Source: Haliotis asinina
Taxonomy: Eukaryota > Mollusca > Gastropoda > Lepetellida > Haliotidae
Length of the DNA stretch: 64,000 nucleotides
Reading direction: 5' to 3'
Assembly: GCF_037392515.1 (NCBI RefSeq)
Contig: NC_090295.1
Coordinates: 21,902,001-21,966,000 of the forward strand
Shown here: one piece after another, positions 1 through 10,700 of the stretch
How the letters are laid out: every line of letters begins with the position of its first letter
How positions within the stretch are numbered: the stretch's first letter is position 1
Made by a program: the position numbers and the translations under genes
Notes under the pieces: model-generated
Told to the model about the DNA's origin: nothing
Databases searched by the model: none
The model's input: only the letters and a program-made list of their open reading frames with translations

Positions 1-59
1 GTGATTTGACATGCACATTGAAGCCTTGGGGTTGAAACTGGGTCTTCATCGTGACGTGC

Positions 60-372
60 TGACACTTTCACAGCACGGCTATCACAGATACACATACCAT
101 ATGTAAACCCTCTTGGATTATGACACTTATTACACCATGGCTATCACAGATACACATACCATATGTAAACCCTCTTTGATTATGACACTTTTTACACCAC
201 GGCTATCACAGATACACATACCGTATGTAAACCCTCTTGGATTATGACACTTTTTACACCACGGCTATCACAGATACACATACCATATGTAAACCCTCTT
301 TGATTATGACACTTTTTACACCACGGCTATCACAGATACACATACCGTATGTAAACCCTCTTGGATTATGAC
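60..372 (+). repeat. 62-bp tandem repeat, five units
   Basis: Units contain GGCTATCACAGATACACATA and GTAAACCCTCTTGGATTATG. Upstream of the first gene; no coding sign. The rest of 1-1733 holds SINE fragments, a duplicated block and AT-rich DNA. Confidence 0.9.
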
Positions 373-580
373 GCACTGGTAACCCTAGCTATGGTATTTT
401 TTAACCTTCGTGACATAGTTAATATTGAAGATGTTAACGCAACGCGTGTGACCATGTGGTAACCATATTGCATGAGCATTTGGCATTTTTATTTTTTTGG
501 CATATTTTTAATATTTAGTACTTTTCTAGCATGAGGATGGATATGATATATTTTTGCTTCTTTTGTTTCTTTTCTTGAAA

Positions 581-740
581 GAGTGAGTTGGGTTTTATAC
601 GGCTTTTAGCAATATTCCAGCAATATCACGGCGGGAATCACCAGCAATAGGCTTCACACACTGTACTAATGTGGGGAATCGAACCCGTGTCTCCGGCGTG
701 ACGAGCGAACGCTTTAACCACTAAGCCACACCACCGTCCC
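581..740 (-). mobile_element. tRNA-derived SINE, family A (my label), full copy with target duplication
   Basis: Minus strand: tRNA-like head with box A TGGCTTAGTGGTTAAAGC and box B GGTTCGATTCC, body GTGATATTGCTGGAATATTG, end GTATAAAACCCAACTCACTC. Flanked by TTTCTTGAAA at 571-580 and 741-750. Confidence 0.9.
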
Positions 741-808
741 TTTCTTGAAAGTGAGCTTCAGAATAAAACGGTTCCATTATTGTCACTTTCAGCATAAATG
801 TTTTGAGA

Positions 809-920
809 TTCGGGTTCGATTCCCCATATTGGTACAATATGTCAAGCCCATCCCCGCTGCGAAATTGCTGGAAAATTGCTAAAAGCGGGCTAAAACTTAA
901 ATCATACACCCACTCACTCT
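809..920 (+). mobile_element. SINE family A, 5'-truncated
   Basis: Begins at box B (CGGGTTCGATTCCCCA) and ends in CACCCACTCACTC. Confidence 0.75.
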
Positions 921-1377
921 TGCACTTCTTTTTGCAAACAAACGACCTAGCTCTTCTATCCGTGCCTGTGTATCGGCAATACAGTTAACTACAGCTGTGA
1001 ACAGAAAGAGAATATTAGTTCTGTTAAACCGTAGTCCATGTGCATTTTAATTAAAATATAAAACAAATATCAGGAATAAAGTAAAGGATTCTATAAAATC
1101 TGGTTTATTTTATGTTTATCACCTCTTTGTACAATTTCTCGCATTTTCCATTTGCGAATATAGCGTCACTCGTATGCGTATCTTCACAGATTATCTGCAC
1201 GGTTCTCTAAATGCGGTCAACCCACATGCCGCCCTTATTTGTTGTTAGAAATAATACTACTCGGTAAGAAACACCCCTCCCAGTTCGTTACATCCGTCTT
1301 TATAAGTGTGTTCGATTTAAGCTTAGACGTCCCTCACCCACACCCACCCCCCAACCTCGTGTCAATGCGCCAATACC

Positions 1378-1680
1378 CCCAAGGCAGCAGTGGAGTGCGA
1401 GAAGGTAAATTGTTGAGGCACAGTGAATGCATGGATGCTTCCTCATAACATCGTCGTCAAAGCGTAGTTTTATTTGTTTTTTATGTTTTATTTATTTTTA
1501 TTTACTTATTTATTTATTTATTTTTTTGCTTTCTCTCCCGTGTCAGTAATTTACGGCTGCTAGGGTGGCTGTGGAGAGCGAGAAGGTAAACTGTTGAGGC
1601 TAGGTGTATGCACTGGTGTGTTGTGAATGCACGGACACTTCCTAATAACATTCATCCGCACGGTCGTCAAAGAGGGCAGT
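1378..1680 (+). repeat. Duplicated block just upstream of the plus-strand SLC17 start
   Basis: GAGAAGGTAAATTGTTGAGG near 1400 recurs as GAGAAGGTAAACTGTTGAGG near 1574, and the matches continue through GCTTCCTCATAACAT / ACTTCCTAATAACAT and GTCGTCAAAG. A TTTA-rich stretch (1460-1530) separates the copies. The second copy ends about 60 bp before the ATG at 1734, so it may lie in the promoter or 5' UTR. Confidence 0.65.
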
Positions 1681-1733
1681 CACCTGACACAAAGTCCTTA
1701 CACAGCCCTTTGGAATTGTACATGCCTGGCAAT

Positions 1734-4700
1734 ATGAGTGCAAAAATATCTGATGGCGCAAAATGTAAGTAAGCCTTTTCGCTTGTTTTTTTTATTATTT
1801 TTCTACTTTTGAAATGTTTCACTCAGCAACATTTCAGTGTGTAGCATCATTGTAGACATGATCGAGTCTGGACCAGACATTCCAGTGACTGGCAGATCCA
1901 TGTAGCTGGGGTACGATGATCAACAAAATGGCCGATGCTACCAACCAAATCCTGATTTTCGCCTCTTTAGACAAGACTGGGTTGTGGAATCCCAAGTCAA
2001 ACACATATCTTCTCGGGGGCTTTCAAAACGTTTCGTGCACGTTCTTTTTTTCTCCGTAGCGAACAACTCTCAAGACCCAGCGCCCAGTAACCATGGAAAC
2101 GCCAGTATCACCGACACTTGCAAATCCCCTAACAATAACAATAACACGACGACCAGCCCCGATGACAAGATGACATCGACATACCCGACTGCGATGGAGA
2201 AGTACACGTCGTGTCGGTTCCAGCTTTGTTATATCCTGGTCATCGCTTTCACCTTAGTACTGATTGGTCAGAACGGAATGGCCTTTGCCCTCGTCTGCAT
2301 GACTGGAGGAAGCGCGGGATCCAGTCGTCCTCGAACAAGGGGGAATAACTCCTCAGATGCGACAAACGCTAGCTTTATTTGGACTAATGGCTCAAAGTAC
2401 ACGTATACCGAGGTCAACGAGTCAGAAAATGGAACCGTATTTGAGGTAGCGTTATAGTGTCAACTCATATTGATTCGGGTCCGTGGATTTGAAAGTTTTG
2501 ACAATGGGGCGTAAGGTTTAAACAAGTGTAACAACCATTGTGTCCTCGCACACGCAAGGGACGCGAAATGGGGCGCTTTGGCCCCTTGTATTAAATATTA
2601 ATAATACCAGTATGTATAAATTAACATTCATGTTCGGTCTGAAAGTATGGTAATCTTTCTTTATGGAGTTGGTTTTTTTTGTCCAATCAAAGCACACAGG
2701 TAGGAGTTTTGAAATCCAGCGTTGACATAAATCACTAGAATGATTATTGTAAATCGAAATAATTGGATTAGAAGCTGATTTATTTAGAATGATAGAGAGT
2801 GCAGAAAGCTTTTCTATCGTGCTGCGTGTGCACGTACTTTTATTATTGAGTGAATGAGTAATTTAGTTCGTACGCCGGTTTTGTCAATATCTCAGCAATA
2901 TCACGGAGGGGGACACCAGAAATGGGTTCACTCATTGTACCTATGTGGAAAATGGAACCCAGGTCTTCCGGAGTGAACAAGCAAACGCTTAAACCACTGG
3001 ACTACCCCACCGCCCCCTTTTAACATTGAGGTCGGATAATCAGGGTGTGAGGTGGTTGCTTGTCAGATCATATACCCGAGTTCCAATTCCTACATTGGGT
3101 TAGAATATATGAAACTCGCTCCTTTGATCCCACCCATTCACTCACCCCAACCACAACATTACCCTACCTCATCCCACCCGCATCCCACGAGTGACGGTCG
3201 GGTAGCCTAGTGGTGTAAGCTCCCGCTCGTCACGATGAAGACCCGGGTTTGATTCCGCACATGGTCGCAATGAGTGAAGCCCATTTCTGGTGTCCCTCGC
3301 CGTGATATTGCAGAAATATGACTAAAAGCGACGTAAAACTCTCTTGACTCACTTACTTGCATCCCACTTTCATCCAACCCATCCAGTTTCTTGTTCATCC
3401 CCAGAGCGTTGCTAGAGGAACTGATGAAATTCTCGTTCTCAGAAACCCGAGTTCGACTGGGACAGCGAGACCCAGGGTCTGGTTCTCTCATCTGCCTACT
3501 ACACTGGTATCATCTCCCCCATCATCGGCAGCGCCCTCTCCAGGAGGTTCGGGCCTAAGAACGTCATCTTCATCGGCATGTTTGTTGGAGGGTTGTCCTC
3601 GCTGTTGGTGCCGACTGGGGCCCGTGTTAGCGTCTATGTCGTGATCGTTCTGAGACTTCTAATGGGCTTCTTCTTGGTGAGTGAGTGAGTGGGTTGGGTT
3701 AAACGTCTCTTTGAAATGTATTTCAGTGAATTCAGGGTGTGTCTGCTTAATGGGGGATGAAATCCCGAAGTCAAACATGCCTCAAACGTTTACCACTTTG
3801 TAGAAAGGCTTGACCTACGCTCATATACTTCACGCATTTGATTAAAAGTGACAATTTTGGTCCGGTGCGGTAGCCATGTGATAAAGGCGTTCGCTCGCCA
3901 CTCTGAAGACCCGGGTTCGATTTCCTACATGACAATATATGAAGTCCAGTTTTCTCCACCATGATTTGGCTGGAATATTGCTAAAAGCGGCATAAAACCC
4001 TATTAACAAATTATTTTGGTCCTCTGTTTAATGCTTCAGTAATGTTATAATGAATATAAACAGTAACCATTTCCACTGTTGTCACCCTGTCAGAACCTAA
4101 TTGTACCGGCGACTCAGGATCTGTGGGCATACTGGGCCCCCGTGCAAGACAAGGCGCAGCTACTCGCCCTCACATACACGGGTAATTACGAACTCAACAA
4201 GGAACCACTAATTACAGTTCGTTAGAACACTAGTTCGTCTAAAATATACACTTAGTGGTCGACACAAAAACACTTTGTACTGGCTGGTTTCGATGTAAGC
4301 ATGTTCATTGTAGACGTAAATTACTTCATCCCTTATGCAGAGTAGTTTTGGTGTATTTTTGGAGGTATTTGTCAGTCGAAACAGGGAAATGCATATCAGT
4401 ATGAGCTGTTGTCTATCTAAATTGATAAGGAACCCGTGAAGATCCGGGTTAGAATTCATCTTCGGCAATCCTTGCTTGTCCTGAAAGGCGACTGACGGGA
4501 TCAGGTGGTCAGGCTCGCTGACTTGGTTGAAAAAATGTCATTGTGTCCCATTTGCCTAGATGGATGCTCATGCTGTTGACCACCAATTACCTCGGCCCGC
4601 TTGCAGAAAGAAATCTTAGCGCTACAATGATTGTAACTCCCATTCTCCAATATAGGCTTAAGATAGTTGTAGAGCTAAGACCGTTTTGTGCATGTGGGCC

Positions 4701-7700
4701 CAGGTCCAGGTTCGATTATTTACAGACCACCGCTCACAGGCTATCGATACATAGGGTATGCCATTATGCTACTATAGGAACAAGGTCATTCACCCGCCAT
4801 ATCTTGTTCCGCATCGAATGCTAACGAACTCTCTGAATGCTCACAACTCTCATGGTGAGACTGAAAATAGTACGGAGTTCCCGGAGTCGGAACGTAAATT
4901 TCCGTCTTACAGAAATGCTAGATCGGTCAAAACGGCCAAATAAAGGGTTTTTATGAAGGTGAGACATACTTATACAGTAAAAAGGAATGCTTACGTGTCG
5001 GAACATAGCAATGTCTATCCTTGTCAAGCGAGAATTTAGCGTGAATCGAGGTAACCAGTATGTATGGCGGGTGAATTTCCATTTTCTCTAGTAGTATAGC
5101 CACATATCTTATGATAGAGATAGCCCGTAGTATAGGGGCATATCCTATGTACCGATAGCCCATAGTATAGGGGCATATCCTATGTGTATCGATAGCCCAT
5201 AGTACAGAGGCATATCCTATGTATCGATAGCCCGTAGTACAGAGGCATATCCTGTGTATCGATAGCCCATAGTACAGGGGCATATCCTATGTATCGATAG
5301 CCCATAGTATAGGGGCATATCCTATGTATCGATATCCCGTAGAACAGAGGCATACCCAATGTATCGATAGCCCATAGTATAGGGGCATATCCTATTTATC
5401 GATAGCCCATAGTATAGGGGCATATCCTATGTATCGATAGCCCATAGTATAGTGGCATATCCTATGTATCGATAGCCCATAGTATAGGGGCATATCCTAT
5501 GTATCGAAAGCCTGTGCCGCCGCCATATAGCTGGAGCATTGCTGAGTACGGCAACAAACAACAAGCAAATACACAACTAATAACGGTACCTTCTCGACAC
5601 ATACGTATTTGTTTATCTAATGATAGATGTATCGACCGCTACGAGCAAACAAATTTGCACTGTCAACATATTTCGAATTTTTCTTTCTCTTATGATGAAA
5701 TTAATTATTAACGTACGTTTGTGATGTTTTGTTTGTGAAACAAATCCACTAATTATGTATTTGGTTGTTCTTCACAAATTCTTATCTCTATGTATGTACT
5801 ACAAAATATGTTCTTCATCTAAAATCTTCACGAATAGCTCTGTAAAACTACAGTCACATACATTACACTACGAATAGCTTCACCTTGATGCGGTAGTCTT
5901 TAAGTCAGCTATTTTCTGAAACGCATTTCAGCATCGGAACATGGATTATGAGACCTAAATTATTTTCTCTACTTTCACAGGCTACAACATTGCAAACATT
6001 GTCGCGTTTGCAGCCTCTGGTTATCTTTGCACCATACCCATTGATAACGGATGGCCCTTCGTCTTCTATGTCTTTGGTAAGTTCAAGGCTGTTTGTGGTA
6101 GAAGATCACATCTACAATATATACCGAGAAGAAACCAGATTATCAGGATTCAAACTTCTTTGAGACGAAAATGTTCTGGAGGACTGTCGGTGTTATCGTA
6201 ATGGAATTCTAGTTTAAGTTTTGGATGGACAGCTGCGAAGTTTATCAGAAAACGTACTGAAATTCAGTGATTCGCAGAAGCACGATTTTGCAAGGCAAGT
6301 GTTATTATGAAATGAACGAATGTTTGGATGGGAGAACTTCCATTGGTCTTTTGTATTCCAAGGGGGACTGACGGTCTTGTGGTGTGGACTGTGGCTGCTA
6401 ACGACTCATGAAACTCCCGAGTCCCACCCTTCAATATCACCACAGGAGCTGCAGCACATAGCCAGATACAGACAGGGGGTGGATCCCAGTAAGGTCAGTC
6501 CACCCCTTAACAAAAAACCAAAAACAAAAAAACCCAACAAAAACCAACAAAACAAAACAAAACAAAACAAAACAAAACAAAACAAAAGCAAAAACAAAAA
6601 CAAAACAAACACAAAACAAAAACAACAGCAAACCAAAACAAAAAACAACACAAAAAAACAAAGAAAACAAAACAAAACAAAAAAACCAACCAACCAACCA
6701 ACCAACCAACCAACCAAACAAACAAACAAACAAGCAAACAAACAAACAAAAAAAAACAAACCAAACTCCACCCCTTCCCCAAACCCAAAACAAACTATAG
6801 GACAGACTGTATTCTTTTTCTTTTTCATTTTAATTTTCAATCATCGGGCAACAGTAAACACCATCGTTCACAATTATTTGCACGTGACTCTTCACAACAT
6901 ATCCACCGTACGTCTTGCTTTCAGCAAAAAACGGAAAAAAACGATTTGAATTAACTGTCGCTTTCTCAAACATTCGCGTAACAGTAAACGCTGTCACAGA
7001 CTTTACACCCGTGCACTTCACAGTCATTTGTAAGCGTCACTCTTCGCTAAATGTCCACAGCATGTCTTGCTTTCAGCAAAAAGCTAAAATCCCTTGGCGC
7101 TGTCTTCTGACGAGTCCACCGGTCTGGGCGTTCGTGGTCGTTTTCTTCTGCCATTTCTGGAATTCTAGCCTTCTGTTTAGTTACTTGCCCACCTATATGA
7201 GCACAGTGCTGATGTTTGACGTCGAACAGGTAAGCAGATACATTGCCACAACCGGAGGAGAGCTACCTTCCTTGGGCGAGTGTGAGTTTAGCTTTATCAG
7301 ATTTTTGGGCCGCTTTCAGGAATATTCCAGCAATATCATGGTGGGAGATACAAGAAATGGGCTCCACACGTTGTACCCATGTGGGAGATACAAGAAATGG
7401 GCTCCACACGTTGTACCCATGTGGGAGATACAAGAAATGGGCTTCACACGTTGTACCCATGTGGGAGATACAAGAAATGGGCTCCACACGTTGTACCCAT
7501 GTGGGAGATACAAGAAATGGGCTTCACACGTTGTACCCATGTGGGAGATACAAGAAATGGGCTTCACACGTTGTACTCATGTGGGAGATACAAGAAATGG
7601 GCTTCACACGTTGTACCCCATTCTCTTCCCACAGAGGTTACTCCTGTCATATCTTCCTACGTAACCTCTGTTCTAATACGGCCATATTTCCTGGTCATCG

Positions 7701-10700
7701 AGAAATCCCCTTGCGGCAAAAAAATCGCAAAAGGAATTAAGTCCATTGTTACTATCCAATCGGAATTCGCGTTTAATAGACTTAGTTCAGTATGGCGGCC
7801 CCCATGGAGTTGGTGCGAAGGGAAGATTCGGTATTTCATGTTAAACTGAAAATCAGAAACTGGCAATAGAGAGTGCAGGGATCAATCGCCAGGATGTGTT
7901 TGTAGAAACAAAATCTGGTAGTGGCAAGTTTTCCCGATGCATTCGGAAATTACCGAGATCTTGCGAATGATCACTCTTGAAACAACGTCTCTGATTGCAC
8001 AACTGAATCTGAAAGCCTCCAATCGCGAGTCTTGAACACTCGCACCATGAAAGGGCCGTATTAGAACAGAGGTTACGTAGGAAGATGTGACAGGAGTAAC
8101 CTCTGTGGGAAGAGAATGATTGTACCCATGTGGGAGATACAAGAAATCGGCTTCACACGTTGTACCCATGTTGGCGATCAAACTTGGGTCTTTGGCGTGA
8201 CGAGTGAAACGCTTTGACCAAAAGGCTACTTTGACTTTCACTTGGAAGAGATACAGTGAAAACAGAGGATGAAAACGTTAATTTCCTATCAGTGAGTTAG
8301 TTTTACGCCGTATTTAGCAACATTCAACCAATATCACGGCGGGGGTCATCAGAACACCCATGTTGAAAATCGAACCCGTTTGTTTAACCACCAGACTAAC
8401 AAACGCCCCTTCTGTCTGATCAAACAATCTTTTTTCAGTTTCCAAACACAATAATAACTGTCGGGGGAAAAGTGAAAGTTTGCATCCTTGGTTGATCATG
8501 GCCAAAATTTCTTTGGGAGATGGTGAAGCGTTTGTGAGAGGCGGGAATAAGAACTGGTGGTGATGGTGTGGGTTGTCATCATCGTCATGAAGGGATGGGT
8601 TGTGGTGGTGGTGAAGCTTTATTCAGCTTTTGGGACCTGTTGCAGTGTTGGCTAACGTTTCGATAACATTTAGGGGCGACGGGATAGCCTAGCGGGTTAA
8701 GCGTTGACTCGTCACGCCGAAGACCCGGGTTCTATTCCCCACGTGGGTACAAGGTTTGAAGCCAAGGTTTGGTCTCTCCCGCAGTGATATTGCTGGTATT
8801 TTGTTAAAAGTGACGTAAAACCATGCTCGCTCACTTGGATAACGTTTGTAGGTTTTAGTAACACGTTGAGTATCATCCATTTCAAAAGTAAATACTTTTA
8901 TCATACCAACATCTCTCAGCAGTCGATCTTCATTTAGAATCCCTCCAAATGTTGAGTAGTATATCAGTCTGTCTGTTATCTTCAGAACGGCTTGCTGTCA
9001 TCGGTGCCGTACATCACAAGATTCTGTGGATTTCTCACATGGACGTGTCTGTCTGCAGCTCTCTGTGAGAGGGTCAGCGTCACCAGAAACAGGAAGATCG
9101 TGCAGACGACAGGTAGGCGTAGCTGCTCCTACTGCAGGGGTGACATCACACGGCAGCCATACGATACATATCACAACACGTAGGTCACGATAGACGGTGG
9201 GAATGGCCTAGTGGTTAAGCATTCGGTCGTTGCGTCTAAGAGCTGGGTTCGATTCCCCACACGGGTACAATGTGGGAAGTACCCTGTGAGGATGAGGATG
9301 TGAGAACTCGCAGCATGAGTTGAATACTCCTCAGGGAGTTGAATTGGTTAAAAGAATGCCAGCCAAGAAGCCATGTGTTGATCAAAGAACACCCAAGTGT
9401 TTTGAGCATGTACACGTTGCGAGGGTATGTGAGCTTTATAAATATCATTTTGCTGTTGTCAATAAGTGAGCGAGTTTAGTTTTACGCCGCACTCAGCAAT
9501 ATTCCAGGATTGTGGCAGCGGTCTGTAAAAAATCGAGTCTAGACAAGACAATCCAGTGATCAACATCACGAGCATCGATCTGCGCAGTTGGGAACCGATG
9601 GCGTGTGCACCAAGTCATCGAGCCTGACCACCCGATCCCGTTTGTCCCTTCTTACGACACGCACATTCGCTTTTTGTGGCAAGCATGGGTTGCTGAAGAC
9701 CTGTTCTACCCCGCATCTTCACAGGTGCTGTTACTGTCACCGGTTGCCAATTGCGCAGATCGATGCTCATGTTGTTGATCAATGGATTGTCTGGTCCAGA
9801 CTTGATTATTTACAGACCGCCGCCATATAGCTGGAATATTGCCGAGTGCGGCGTAAAACTAAACTCACTCACTCACTATAAAGAAATGAAATTAGTCGAA
9901 CAGACCACTAATTATACTCTGTTGTATCCGAATTTCGTTGAGAATAAACATACATTAAGAGGCTGGACCACAAAACCACGCATTTCCGTCAGTGCGAAGT
10001 AAGCGTATTTCATTTTAAGCGAAGTTTACTGTTCTTGTATTTAATCAGGATATTTGGCAGCGGCAATGCTCACAGTCGGAATCATCCACACCCCAGTGTC
10101 TCAAAGGACGGTACACGTCGTGCTGATTGCAGGGGTGACGTTCTGCCAGTGTTGCACGGTTTCCGGGGCTCTTGTCACAACACTAGACATTGCCCCTCAG
10201 TAAGTAGAGGCAATGCATCGTTTCGCAACGGGTGGGGTGGAAATAGGGGAGAACAGATAGGGTAGGTGGTGTTTGTCAACGTAATGGCGGGATGGTGATG
10301 GTGATGGTGAAGTTTGTGGGGTGGCTGGATCGGTGGGATGACGGGTGGTGGACGTAGGTTGTCGTTGTTGTTGTGGGGTGGATGCTGGTGAAGGTTGTGG
10401 TTGGGTGAATTGGGGGATGACGCGTAGTGGTCGTCACGGCGGGATGAGGGTAGGTTGTCGTCGTTGTTGTGGGGTAGATGCTGGTGAAGGTTGTAGTTGG
10501 GTTGATTGGGTGAATGACGGGTGGCCCTAGTCTATGCTGGGTGGATGCTTGTTATGGGTTTGGATGGGTTCCTGCGATTTTGTGTGGCAGATGTCGGTTT
10601 AGGGGACGACCTTAAAGTAAAACCTCCCTGGTCCGGACATCTTTAATCTGGAAACTCTACAATCCGGACGAGTGATACAAGGAATGCTCGTGCATATTCA

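Larger units (their letters stand above)
4433..5560 (+). mobile_element. SINE family B (my label), split by two insertions
   Basis: Pieces 4433-4593, 4702-4734 and 5516-5560 follow the family B order: GAAGATCCGGGTTAGAATT, GGCTCGCTGACTTGGTTG, GATTATTTACAGACC, CGCCATATAGCTGGA. A MITE (4594-4701) and an inverted-repeat element (4735-5516) interrupt it. Confidence 0.75.

Noticed and set aside
581-740. Possible tRNA genes at the many box A/box B sites
   Set aside because: Each is joined to a SINE body and tail, and the tRNA arms do not pair; the tail repeats and target duplications show retroposed SINEs.
1984-2059. Extension of SLC17 exon 2 upstream to a GTG start
   Set aside because: A strong acceptor (TTTTTTTCTCCGTAG) at 2059 and a 31-nt upstream ATG exon matching the paralogue explain the gene better.
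6406-6840. Hydrophobic minus-strand frames rich in F, V, C, L
   Set aside because: Translation of an A/C-only simple repeat in an intron; no conserved transporter motif.
7243-7849. Frames with repeated GDTRNGLHTLYPC-type peptides
   Set aside because: Translation of the 40-bp SINE-derived array plus MITE in intron 7.
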